Origin: an uncultured Pseudomonadota bacterium
GTDB lineage: Bacteria; Myxococcota_A; UBA796; SXON01
Direction: 5' to 3'
Assembly (NCBI GenBank): GCA_903900265.1
Contig: CAIUMM010000114.1
Coordinates: forward strand, 1 to 34,251
Length of the DNA: 34,251 nt
The notes beneath the pieces are model-generated. The model made no database searches. It was not told the DNA's origin and was given only the letters and a program-made list of their open reading frames with translations. How positions within the stretch are numbered: position 1 is the stretch's first letter; the number at the start of each line of letters is the position of its first letter. Below are positions 1-7,794 of the stretch, piece by piece. The translations under genes and the position numbers were made by a program.

Positions 1-1
1 C

Positions 2-1912
2 GACTCCCGCCAGCTTCCGCCCACTCGGTTCTTCTCGCGCGCCGAGTCCGAGACCGCCACCGTCGATGACAACGACGTGATCGAGCTCGAGAGCATCCTC
101 GACGAGGCGGTTGCCTCGCGCTTGCCGCAGCAGATGCTCGGATGGCATTACCGCAGCCGTCACGAGGCGCTGATCGACTTCTCCAACCGTCATTATTACG
201 ACGGTCGGCTGCATGTTTTCCCGGCGGCGCGCGGTCGTGCTTCCGATCTGGGGCTGCAGCTCACGCAGGTGCCGAACGGCGTCTACGAAAAAGGAGCTTC
301 GCGGGCCAATCCGGTGGAGGCGCGCTTGCTCGTCGATTGGCTGGTCGGCGAGCTGCGGTCCCACGCCGCGGGGCAGCGCAGCTACGGCGTCGTCACCTTC
401 AGCATGCCCCAGCAAGCGCTGATCCAGCAGCTGATCGAGCAGGAGCGGGCGCGCTATCCGGAGATCGAGCCGCACTTTGCCGAGGACTACCCCGAGCGGG
501 TCTTTGTGAAGAACCTCGAGAACGTGCAAGGCGACGAGCGCGACGTCATGGCGTTCTCCATCGGCTACGGCCCCGACGCGACCGGTCGCGTGGCGATGAA
601 CTTTGGACCGCTGAACCGCACCGGCGGGGAGCGGCGCTTGAACGTCGCGGTCACCCGTGCTCGGCTTTTGCTGCGGGTGTTCTCGACGCTCACCGCCGAT
701 CAGATTGACCTCTCGCGCACCCAGGCGATCGGCGCCCGGCACCTCAAGGCGTTCCTGCAGTTCGCCGCCGAGCGCGCCTTGCTGACCGAGAAGGACCCGA
801 CCGCGCGCGCGCCCGACCTCTCTACTGGCTTTGAGCGCGAGGTCTACGACGCCGTCACCGCGATGGGCTACCGCGTGGCCACCGCCGTGGGCTGCGGCGG
901 GTACCGCATCGACCTCGCAGTCGTACACCCCGATCGTCCCGAGGCCTACGCGCTCGGCATCGAGTGCGACGGCGCGCCCTACGCCAGCGCCGCCACCGCG
1001 CGGGACCGGGATCGCCTGAGGCACTCGGTGCTCGGCGGTCTGGGCTGGGCGCTGCACCGCGTGTGGTCCAGCGACTGGTGGTACGACAAGGCCGGCGAGA
1101 CCGAGCGTATCGCCGCGGCGATCCGCGCGGCGCTGGCCGTACCGGTGATCGAGCCCGCAGCCGCGGTGGTTGCTGAGGCCAGCACGCCCGCGACTGCGGA
1201 CGGGGCGTCGACGACCGCGGTGAATTCGGAGCCCGCGACGCCGTCGAAGCCCGCGACGCTGGCGGCAGGTCCGCGGGGGACGGCGGTGTCGGAGAGCGTG
1301 GCGGTTTCGGCGCCCGCGGCGGAGCCCGCCGGGGGCCCGGAGGCCGCAGCGGCCTCGGAGACGAGCGCGCCGCCCTATGTCGAGGCGCAGCTTACGGCGG
1401 TCTCGGTGGACCCGGAGTCGATGTACGGGAAGACGGCGCTGTCCGGCTTGGTCGCGGCGGTGCGCGAGGTGGTGCGCGTCGAAGCGCCGGTGCACGTCGA
1501 CGAGCTGACGCGCCGCGTGGCCGGGGCGTACGGGGTGTCGCGGCTGTCGGACCGCGTGCGGCGTCGGGTGCGCGAGGCCGTAGACGCTGTCGCGCAGTCG
1601 GGCGGCTTGGTGCTTCGCGAGTCCTTTGTTTGGCCGGCGGGCGTTGACCCCGCCGCGTGGTCCACGGTGCGGGGCGCGGGCCCGCGGGAGGCGTCGCTGA
1701 TCCCGCCCGAGGAGCTCGCCGCCGCGGTCGAGCAGGTGCTGCACGCCGCGCTCTCGTGCCCGGAGGACGCGCTGCTGCGCGAGGCGGCGCGGCGCTTTGG
1801 CATCATCCGGCTCGGCGTCAAAGTGACCACGGCGATGCAGTCCGGCCTCGCGATCAGCGTGGCGCGGGGCCGCGCGCGTCGGGTGGGCGACCGCGTGGAG
1901 CGGGTGGGGTGA
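2..1912 (+). CDS. Superfamily 1 helicase with nuclease-like and DUF3320 domains (3' part)
   Basis: The frame is open from the first bases, so the gene starts outside the window; 636 codons are visible. The first residues read DSRQLPPTRFF, the SF1 motif III region of DNA2/NAM7-type helicases (usually GDxxQLPPT). Then follow LGWHYRSRHEALIDFSN (motif IV region), NVQGDERDV (motif V) and LNVAVTRAR (motif VI). Around residues 275-375 is a Vsr/MTES_1575-like endonuclease fold with IDLAV, GIECDG and a tryptophan-rich end (WSSDWW). An Ala/Pro/Ser-rich linker of about 100 residues leads to a C-terminal DUF3320-like winged-helix region. Known relatives are 1500-2000 residue proteins, often in defence or mobile regions, that couple ATP-driven DNA/RNA translocation to a nuclease domain. 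The Walker A half is not in the window. The substrate and biological role are not determined by the sequence. Confidence 0.88.
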   Translation, partial: DSRQLPPTRFFSRAESETATVDDNDVIELESILDEAVASRLPQQMLGWHYRSRHEALIDFSNRHYYDGRLHVFPAARGRASDLGLQLTQVPNGVYEKGASRANPVEARLLVDWLVGELRSHAAGQRSYGVVTFSMPQQALIQQLIEQERARYPEIEPHFAEDYPERVFVKNLENVQGDERDVMAFSIGYGPDATGRVAMNFGPLNRTGGERRLNVAVTRARLLLRVFSTLTADQIDLSRTQAIGARHLKAFLQFAAERALLTEKDPTARAPDLSTGFEREVYDAVTAMGYRVATAVGCGGYRIDLAVVHPDRPEAYALGIECDGAPYASAATARDRDRLRHSVLGGLGWALHRVWSSDWWYDKAGETERIAAAIRAALAVPVIEPAAAVVAEASTPATADGASTTAVNSEPATPSKPATLAAGPRGTAVSESVAVSAPAAEPAGGPEAAAASETSAPPYVEAQLTAVSVDPESMYGKTALSGLVAAVREVVRVEAPVHVDELTRRVAGAYGVSRLSDRVRRRVREAVDAVAQSGGLVLRESFVWPAGVDPAAWSTVRGAGPREASLIPPEELAAAVEQVLHAALSCPEDALLREAARRFGIIRLGVKVTTAMQSGLAISVARGRARRVGDRVERVG

Positions 1913-1966
1913 GGCCCGCGATCGGTTGCTTGCGTGCGAAACGGGGGATGGTGGGGTCTCCGGTCG

Positions 1967-2413
1967 TCAGGCGCCCTCGATCCCGGTCCCACCCGGATTC
2001 TGGAGCCTGTCCATCGCTTGGGCCGGCGTAATCACGCGGTCCGGCCCGAACGGCGCGTCGAGCAGCGGGCCGTCGCCGGTAACCAGCACTGCCGTTGGGT
2101 CCGCGGCGAGGATCGCCCAGAGGTGGGCGTCGGCAGGGTCTGGGGCGAGCACCGCCGCAGGCGGAGGGTCGATTTTGTCGGACAGTTGCTCGATCCGCGA
2201 CAGCGCGAACTCGATCCCATCCGCGTCCAGCCGGAAGTACCTACGTAATTTTGGTCGCTGCGCGACCTCACGCCATTCCAGCACGAGCTCGTGCGAGACG
2301 AGGGACTCGAAGCGTGCGTCTGCTAGGGCCTCAAGCAGAAAACGTGGCGGGGCCGTCTCAACCCGCGAGATCAGCGCGCTCACGACCACGTTCGTGTCAA
2401 GGATGAACCTCAA
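1967..2413 (-). CDS. PIN-domain toxin (COG1569-like)
   Basis: 148 residues, full PIN length. The acidic residues expected for the Mg-dependent RNase site are visible: D6 in ILDTNV, E42/E46 in SHELVLEW, D95 in DPADAHL and D114 in LVTGDGPLLD. The layout resembles the PIN-family toxins of COG1569, which cleave RNA when released from their antitoxin. The start is a TTG at 2413 that overlaps the TGA of the upstream antitoxin as TTGA, so translation is probably coupled, keeping toxin synthesis below that of the antitoxin. The RNA target is unknown. The C-terminal end runs to within 55 bp of the convergent helicase gene. Confidence 0.85.
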   Translation of the reverse strand: MRFILDTNVVVSALISRVETAPPRFLLEALADARFESLVSHELVLEWREVAQRPKLRRYFRLDADGIEFALSRIEQLSDKIDPPPAAVLAPDPADAHLWAILAADPTAVLVTGDGPLLDAPFGPDRVITPAQAMDRLQNPGGTGIEGA

Positions 2414-2637
2414 CGTGCGCGGCGCGCTGCCTGCTGCTCGTCAAGAGCGATCTGCATGGCCTGATCAGGGTCGAGATCACTACCGCAGCGCGTCAGCACC
2501 TCGCGAAGCTGGCGCCCGGCTACGGCTCGTCGAAGGAGCAGGACGCCCTCGTCGGAGACCGAGCGACCGTCAGCTGCGGCGAGACCAGCAAGGTCGTGAG
2601 CTAGGTCGGCGGGAAGGGCGAGGTGAACGGGTTCCAT
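2410..2637 (-). CDS. Ribbon-helix-helix-like antitoxin
   Basis: 75 residues from the ATG at 2637. The N-terminus VHLALPADLAHDLAGLA followed by DGRSVSDEGVLLLRRAV has the strand-helix-helix pattern of RHH/CopG antitoxins; the C-terminal third, rich in Asp, Gln and Arg, would be the part that wraps the toxin. An upstream in-frame start exists at 2709, but the ATG at 2637 is preferred because the RHH fold begins there and because two inverted repeats at 2664-2696 would otherwise lie inside the gene. It precedes the PIN toxin by a 4-nt overlap, the usual antitoxin-first order. Such proteins usually repress their own operon. The family is assigned from pattern only. Confidence 0.72.
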   Translation of the reverse strand: MEPVHLALPADLAHDLAGLAAADGRSVSDEGVLLLRRAVAGRQLREVLTRCGSDLDPDQAMQIALDEQQAARRAR

Positions 2638-2663
2638 GGTCTCATGGTAGCGGCGGACTTGCC

Positions 2664-2696
2664 ACTCTGCAAGAGTCCCGTTGATCGAGTCATCAA
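2664..2696. promoter_or_regulatory. Two inverted repeats upstream of the TA operon
   Basis: ACTCT-GCA-AGAGT lies at 2664-2676 and TTGAT-N6-ATCAA at 2681-2696, 27-59 bp before the antitoxin start at 2637. Both are perfect. Their place between the antitoxin start and the end of the upstream hydrolase gene fits operators for autoregulation by the antitoxin or toxin-antitoxin complex. No convincing -35/-10 pair was recognised. Confidence 0.4.
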
Positions 2697-2731
2697 CCGA
2701 CGGTATCACCTCGCTGCATTACGATGCCCCC

Positions 2732-4864
2732 CTACGGCGTCGGCGCCTCTACCGTCAGCGCGATCGCCTGACGAACCCGCTCGGCGCTGGTCTCCGGTTT
2801 CAAACGGTCCAGCGCGACCGGGATCAGCGCGGCGTGGCCGGGCTTTCCGAGCACCTCGGGCGCGCGGAGCACGCCGCCGGTCGCGAGGTCGAGGGTGCCG
2901 AGGACCGCCGGGGAGGCTGGGACGGCGCGGCTGTTTCGGGTCGCGCGGTGGCCGGGGTTGGCGGGCGCGCCGCCGACGAACTGCGCGCCGAGCACCTCAG
3001 CGAGGAAGCTCGGATCGTCCCGGTTGAGCTGCTCGGCCACCGCTTGTCCGCTGACGATGAGCTTGCCGCCGTGATCGACGAACTGCCGCAGCACGACCCG
3101 CGCTGAGGCCGGCAGCGGCGCGTCCTCCGACCTGCTGTCTCCGGCCAACCAAAGGATCGTGCCAAAGGGCGCGAGGTTCAGATTATCCTCGGAGATCGCG
3201 CGTTTGGACGCGGTCGCGACTGCGGGACGCCCGCCGAGGGACTCGCCGACGCGCGCCGCCAGATCGTCCGACAAGCGCGGCTGTGTGCCTTGGACGAGGC
3301 GATCCATCGCGTCGATGATCAACACCGTGGCGTTGGCGTCGACGTGGTAGCCATCCGACACGATCGGCTCGGGCACGCCGCGCACCACTGGCCGTACCCG
3401 CACGTTCCAGCCCCCGGCTGGCTTGCCGCCGGGATGCACTTGCGCCGAGGATGCGCTCGGGGGGAGCGTGGCGACGGTGGTCCAGGCGCCGCCGCTCGCC
3501 GAGGTCTGCACCTCAAAGGCGGTCAGGTCGTCGTCGGGAGGCGAGAACCAGCGCACCAGCAGGTCCGTGCCTCCAGACCCGCCTGCGGGGCCGCCACCCG
3601 ATCCGCTCATGGGCAGCACCGCTCGCAGGTCGACGCGCGGTCCCAGACGGGTCTGGCGCAGGCCCCAGCGCAGCTGCTCGCTGTAGGCGGCGTCGAGGCG
3701 CGTGGTGCCGTCGTGATCGGCGGGGGACTGCGCGATCACCGCCGCGGCGTCGCGGTAGCTGCGCTCGGTCGCGGTGTGGCTGAGCGGTACGCCGTCCCGT
3801 TGCAGCACGCTGTCGACCTGACGATTGGCGGACGCCGTCCCGCCGTGATCGGTCCACAACGAGCGCAGCCGTCCGCCGGCGAGCGTCCACGCGACAAAAG
3901 CGTCGTTCATGCCGTACAGCGAGTCAAACAGCCCGACCTGGGACACCGGAGGATTCCCGGCGTTCAGCCCCGCCGCGACCGCCTGATAGCCCCCGGAGTG
4001 GGAGGTCAACACCAGCTCGCCCAGCACCGGCGCGAGCCCCAGATCGCGGTACAACACGACCAGCACCTCGCGGGTGAGCGCGTCGAGGCCGCCGGGGCGC
4101 ATCAGCTTGCCGAAATTGCCCGATTTGGCGTGGTCTGGACCCTGCGGGATCACGAGGATGGCGTTGGTCCCGCTGGCCCAGACGTGATCCTCGTAGTGGT
4201 GGGTGGTGAGCGTCTCGACGATGCTCTGGTTCCACCCGTGGAAGTGCACGATGAGCGCCTGCTGACCTCGCTCGCGGTAGTCTTCGGGGACAAAGATGCG
4301 CACGCTGGCGTCGGTCCACGGGCTGTCTTTGTCCGGGAAGGGCGCGGTGGGCAGCGCCAGCGTGAGCGCGCGCCCGTGTAGACTGCCTTCGGGGCCGGGC
4401 ACGTCTTGCCACGCGCCAGCTGGGATCGCCGGATCGCCCGCCACCGCGACGATCGGCATCGTGTAGGTGCCCGAGTCCGTCTCCGCGACGAGCGTGGCGG
4501 TGTCGATGCGCTCGACGTCCGCGCCGGTCCACTGCACGGTCACCTCGGCGCGGGCGGACGGCGTGAGCCGCTCGGGCGCGCTCTCGATGCGAAAGGCGGC
4601 GGGCGCGTTCGAGCTCGGGGGCGGATCAACGCGCCAGCGCACGTCCTCGGTGTGGTTCCAGCGGAAGCGCACCGTCGCGACCTCGCCGCCGGTCCCAGCC
4701 ACGCGGTACGGGAACGCGAGCAAGGTGGGCAGCAGGGCGGTCGATTCTGGGGCTGTCGATTCTGGGGCCGTCGGCTCTGGAGCAGCGGGTGCGGCGGGCG
4801 CGCGAAGCAGGACGCCGGCGCACAGCGCAAGCCCCGCGCAAAATCGGGTTCCGACGCGCCTCAC
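2732..4864 (-). CDS. Secreted alpha/beta hydrolase with Pro-rich N-terminus
   Basis: 710 residues from the GTG at 4864, chosen because it overlaps the TGA of the preceding gene (GTGA) and opens a signal peptide: RRVGTRF, then a hydrophobic stretch and Ala-Pro-Ala. A repeated PEPTAPESTAPEST linker leads to a beta-rich region (about 45-145). Residues 185-400 look like an alpha/beta hydrolase: HFHGWNQS (oxyanion side), the nucleophile elbow TSHSGGYQ with Ser290, Asp314 in GLFDSLYG and His384 in ADHDGTT as candidate triad. From about 425 a fibronectin-III-like segment (TAFEVQTSASGGAWTTVATL) is followed by a Rossmann-like domain (TVLIIDAMDR, FGTILWLAGD, FVDHGGKLIVSG), an arrangement seen in secreted myxobacterial hydrolases with golvesin-like tails. 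The substrate is unknown. It is the last gene of a three-gene operon of exported proteins. Confidence 0.75.
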   Translation of the reverse strand: MRRVGTRFCAGLALCAGVLLRAPAAPAAPEPTAPESTAPESTALLPTLLAFPYRVAGTGGEVATVRFRWNHTEDVRWRVDPPPSSNAPAAFRIESAPERLTPSARAEVTVQWTGADVERIDTATLVAETDSGTYTMPIVAVAGDPAIPAGAWQDVPGPEGSLHGRALTLALPTAPFPDKDSPWTDASVRIFVPEDYRERGQQALIVHFHGWNQSIVETLTTHHYEDHVWASGTNAILVIPQGPDHAKSGNFGKLMRPGGLDALTREVLVVLYRDLGLAPVLGELVLTSHSGGYQAVAAGLNAGNPPVSQVGLFDSLYGMNDAFVAWTLAGGRLRSLWTDHGGTASANRQVDSVLQRDGVPLSHTATERSYRDAAAVIAQSPADHDGTTRLDAAYSEQLRWGLRQTRLGPRVDLRAVLPMSGSGGGPAGGSGGTDLLVRWFSPPDDDLTAFEVQTSASGGAWTTVATLPPSASSAQVHPGGKPAGGWNVRVRPVVRGVPEPIVSDGYHVDANATVLIIDAMDRLVQGTQPRLSDDLAARVGESLGGRPAVATASKRAISEDNLNLAPFGTILWLAGDSRSEDAPLPASARVVLRQFVDHGGKLIVSGQAVAEQLNRDDPSFLAEVLGAQFVGGAPANPGHRATRNSRAVPASPAVLGTLDLATGGVLRAPEVLGKPGHAALIPVALDRLKPETSAERVRQAIALTVEAPTP
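4741..4785. repeat. Three 15-bp coding repeats
   Basis: Units at 4741-4755, 4756-4770 and 4771-4785 are nearly identical. They encode the PEST/PTAPE linker behind the signal peptide of the hydrolase. Gain or loss of a unit keeps the frame. Confidence 0.7.
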
Positions 4865-6195
4865 AGCGTGGCCTCGGCCGAGGGCGGGGCGCTGGGCGCT
4901 GCCATGGGCGCGTTCAGGGTCAGGTAGAAGAAGTCGCGGGTCGCGGGGGTCTGCGTGTACAGGGTGGGCGCGGGCAGCGGGTGCTTGAACAGGCTGTCGC
5001 TCGCGACAGGAGGCGGCGTGTCTGCGTGGGGTGCGGCGGGCCCGTAGGTGACGAACTTCGGGTACGACCAGTTGATGTCGAGCATCGCCGCGGCCGATGC
5101 GCCCGCGGCGTTCAACGCGAGCGTCAGCGTTTGGGCGCTGAGCGAGTCCCCTGCTGCATAGTAGAGCACCTCGCCTGCGGCGTCGATGCCCACCGCCGAG
5201 CGCCGCACGATGGTGTTCCCGCCGATCGCGCTCCCCCAACGCGTGCTCTCGATGTTCGACAGCTGCTTGGCGGGCAACCCGTTGTTCATCAGGCAGGGCG
5301 GGGTCTGTCGGCTCCAGCGCAGGCTGGAGTCCGCGCTCTTCAGCTCTGCTGTGTCCAGGATGCGCAGTCGACCGTCGTTTTGCATCGCGATCTCGCATCC
5401 AAAGGTGCGATCGGGCGCGATCACGACGTCGCCGAGGCGCATGCCGTAGTGGCCGTGGGTGGACTGCCAGCCGCCGTTGAACGCGGCGATCAGCGACGGG
5501 ACATCGGTGGCGGGGATCGTCCCGGGTCGTTCACCGAGCGGGACGTCTTCGGTGAAGGGCTCGCGCGTGCCGGCCACGAGGTGCAGCGTCACGCGGGTCA
5601 GATCGATGGCGATCAGCGCGACGACGGCTTGCGTTCGCTCTTTGTCGGGATGCAACTGGGTGCGGGCCAGCACGTCGGTGCCGGTTTGAGGGCCGGTGGA
5701 CCAGATCGTCCAGTGCCCGTCTTGTGCGGTGCTCGCGCTGGTGATCGGCGGCGCGATGTCCGGTGGCGGGAAGTTGGACGGTGCGGCGGCTTCGGGGGGC
5801 GCTTCGAGGGGCGTCGCCTGTGGCGGCGCCGCGGGCTCTTCGAACAGCTCGGCGGGCGGCGCATCCGCGTAGCGCCAGCGGTCCACGGCGTCCAAGACCT
5901 CGTAGTAGGTATCTTCGAGGCGGGCGATGTGGTCCGGCCCCACCAGCGCGCGCCCGGTGTCCGCCAGCCACGGGCCTACGCCGTCGACGTTGTTGATGGC
6001 CCACGCCAAGCCAATCGGCGCGGCCCCTGCGACCGCGGCCCCGATGATCAACCGCCGCCTGCCCGGCGGCCGGTCGGCGATCAGCGCCCCGTCATAGACG
6101 GGGACGTCGTCGTCGGGGGCGAGGGGCCCGTCGGCGATCAACAGGCCCGCGTAGGCGGGGATGTCGAGGGCGTCGACGGGCGATGGTACAGGCAT
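4861..6195 (-). CDS. Membrane-anchored phosphodiester glycosidase-like protein (NAGPA/DUF2233)
   Basis: 444 residues from the ATG at 6195; an upstream in-frame ATG at 6276 is rejected because it would overlap the preceding gene by 61 bp. One membrane segment follows the basic PGRRR (about 47-67), so the bulk is probably periplasmic. A Pro/Glu/Ala linker precedes the catalytic-type domain, with AAFNGGWQSTHGHYGMRLG, then RSAVGIDAAGEVLYYAAGD and an end helix-strand AGASAAAMLDINWSYPKF. In NAGPA-type phosphodiester glycosidases the last motif is LDGGGS; here it reads LDINWS, a marked deviation that could mean another substrate or a distinct subfamily. Related domains cleave sugar phosphodiesters and occur in exopolysaccharide and sporulation proteins. 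It lies 20 bp after the MopE-repeat lipoprotein and overlaps the hydrolase by 4 nt. Confidence 0.78.
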   Translation of the reverse strand: MPVPSPVDALDIPAYAGLLIADGPLAPDDDVPVYDGALIADRPPGRRRLIIGAAVAGAAPIGLAWAINNVDGVGPWLADTGRALVGPDHIARLEDTYYEVLDAVDRWRYADAPPAELFEEPAAPPQATPLEAPPEAAAPSNFPPPDIAPPITSASTAQDGHWTIWSTGPQTGTDVLARTQLHPDKERTQAVVALIAIDLTRVTLHLVAGTREPFTEDVPLGERPGTIPATDVPSLIAAFNGGWQSTHGHYGMRLGDVVIAPDRTFGCEIAMQNDGRLRILDTAELKSADSSLRWSRQTPPCLMNNGLPAKQLSNIESTRWGSAIGGNTIVRRSAVGIDAAGEVLYYAAGDSLSAQTLTLALNAAGASAAAMLDINWSYPKFVTYGPAAPHADTPPPVASDSLFKHPLPAPTLYTQTPATRDFFYLTLNAPMAAPSAPPSAEATL

Positions 6196-6215
6196 AGGGG
6201 GCTCGAACTTGAAGC

Positions 6216-7691
6216 TTAGAACGTCACATACCAGTAGTAGCCGGAAGAACCCGGGTAGTACGATGCAGCGTCCCAAGTTTTCACAGCGCTCCCGTCTACA
6301 TGCGAGAAGATCCGCTGCTGACCCCAGTAGTTGACCACAAAATCGCCGTTCGCGTCGACCGCCATGGTCCAGGTCGTCGAAGGCGCGGTGCTGATGGTGA
6401 TCCGGCCGAGCACGGCGCCGGTGGACTTGTCAAAGTGGATCACGTGCCCGGCGTTGTCGAGGCTGTACAGCTCGTTGTCGGCGTCCATCGCGGTGATCGA
6501 CAGCAAGCCGCTGACGCTGTTCAGCATCGTCGCGTCGGCGGTCGGCGTGTACGCGACAATGCCCGCGGAGGACGCGGCGTAGACCGTGCCGTCGGCGTCG
6601 ATCGCCATGGAGTTGTTGCCAAAGTAGGGTTTGGTGGCGGTGGATCCGAGGCTCGCGTACAGGCTGACGCGGCCGGTGGAGAGGTCCATCCCGTAGATGT
6701 TCCCCGAGTAGTAGTCGCCGACGTAGTACACGCCGTCGAGCGTGACGCCGCCGCCGCTCTGGCCGATCCCAAAGTTGCCGACCTTGGTGGAGGCGTTGCC
6801 GAAGGGCTCGGTCTGCATCCAGACGTTGCCGCCGAGATCATTGTAGTAGAACGCGGTCTGATCTTCGTTCCAGGTCACGCCTTCAGGGCCGGAGCTGGCA
6901 TCGGTAGAGCCGAACCAATCGGAGGAGCCGAGGATGCCGAAGCCTTTGTCGTTGTAGAGCGCGTAGTAGTAGTCCCCGTCCTTGTCGATGCGGTGGCCGC
7001 CGTAGCCTCCGCCGCAGCCAACGTCATCGGTCGCGCCGTCGCAGTTGTCGTCGTAGCCGTTGCAGACCTCGGTGGCGCGCGGGTTGACCTCGGCTTCGAC
7101 GTCGTCGCAGTCGGTTTGATCGCGGACGTAGTCGGCGGGCGGCGTACAGGCTTCAATGGGGAAGTCGGCGTCGCCGAAGGTGTCGTGGTCGGCGTCGGGG
7201 TACCACGTCTGCGCGTCGGTGGCGTCGGCGCCATCGGTCGTGCCTTCGCAGTCGTTGTCGGCGCCGTCGCACACTTCGATCGCTTCGGGGTTGATGTTCC
7301 AGTTGGCGTCGTTGCAGTCATCGCCGCCGGTGGCGCTGGACGTGTGACCGTCCCCGTCGAGGTCGTCGTCGCGGGTGCCGGGCTGGCAGTCGTTGTCGAG
7401 GCCGTCGTACGGGACTTCGTCGCCGCTGATCGCCGGGTCGGCGTCATCGCAGTCGTCGCCGCCCATCGCGGTCGAGCCGACGCCGTCGCCGTCCAGATCG
7501 TCGTCCGGTGTCGCCGGATCGCAGTCATTGTCTGCGCCGTCGTACGGGATCTCGTCGGGACCACAGTCCGACTGCCCGGAGGTGTCGTTGGCTTTGAGGT
7601 ACCCCTCGGACCCGCATCCGGACGCGATCAGCGCGGCACACGCGACGAGAGAGACGGGAAATACGCGGGCTTGAAGTCGGGAGCGGGACAT
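6216..7691 (-). CDS. Lipoprotein with MopE-type Asp/Cys repeats and beta-propeller-like C-terminus
   Basis: 491 residues from the ATG at 7691 (MSRSRLQARVFP, hydrophobic core, lipobox IASGC), so lipid-anchored. Residues about 35-240 hold four repeats of the putative metal-binding motif family (PF11617): cores such as EIPYDGADNDCD, EVPYDGLDNDCQ, EVCDGADNDCEG and EVCNGYDDNCDG, separated by DDDLDGDG segments that look like Ca-binding thrombospondin-3-type loops. Residues 250-491 form blade-like repeats (GVTLDGVYYVGDYYSGNIYGMD, SMAIDADGTVYAAS, TMAVDANGDFVVNYWG) suggesting an NHL/SMP-30-like propeller. Role is unknown; such lipoproteins are abundant on the surface of myxobacteria and relatives. The copper binding known for Methylococcus MopE should not be assumed. 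First gene of the operon 7691 to 2732. Confidence 0.83.
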   Translation of the reverse strand: MSRSRLQARVFPVSLVACAALIASGCGSEGYLKANDTSGQSDCGPDEIPYDGADNDCDPATPDDDLDGDGVGSTAMGGDDCDDADPAISGDEVPYDGLDNDCQPGTRDDDLDGDGHTSSATGGDDCNDANWNINPEAIEVCDGADNDCEGTTDGADATDAQTWYPDADHDTFGDADFPIEACTPPADYVRDQTDCDDVEAEVNPRATEVCNGYDDNCDGATDDVGCGGGYGGHRIDKDGDYYYALYNDKGFGILGSSDWFGSTDASSGPEGVTWNEDQTAFYYNDLGGNVWMQTEPFGNASTKVGNFGIGQSGGGVTLDGVYYVGDYYSGNIYGMDLSTGRVSLYASLGSTATKPYFGNNSMAIDADGTVYAASSAGIVAYTPTADATMLNSVSGLLSITAMDADNELYSLDNAGHVIHFDKSTGAVLGRITISTAPSTTWTMAVDANGDFVVNYWGQQRIFSHVDGSAVKTWDAASYYPGSSGYYWYVTF

Positions 7692-7705
7692 GTGCACCTT
7701 GGACG

Positions 7706-7723
7706 CCGTGAACGATATCACGG
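7706..7723. promoter_or_regulatory. Inverted repeat ahead of the MopE-repeat lipoprotein
   Basis: CCGTGA-N6-TCACGG is perfect and ends 14 bp before the start codon at 7691. It may be an operator or an mRNA hairpin near the ribosome site. The 103-bp gap from 7692 to 7794 holds no recognised terminator for the upstream GGDEF-EAL gene. Confidence 0.3.
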
Positions 7724-7794
7724 AACCGTCCCCTTGTGCTTGTTTTGTATGTCCCAAGCCCGTTTTTGGACGCCCCAGCCGGCGTCGGATCCGC

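Noticed and set aside
6216..7691. Copper-binding MopE function for the lipoprotein
   Set aside because: Only the short Asp/Cys repeat motif is shared; the copper site of Methylococcus MopE lies in a different part of that protein.
7771..7790. GACGCC-N6-GGCGTC hairpin as terminator of the GGDEF-EAL gene
   Set aside because: On the minus strand the stem is followed by A's, not T's, so it does not have terminator layout for that gene.
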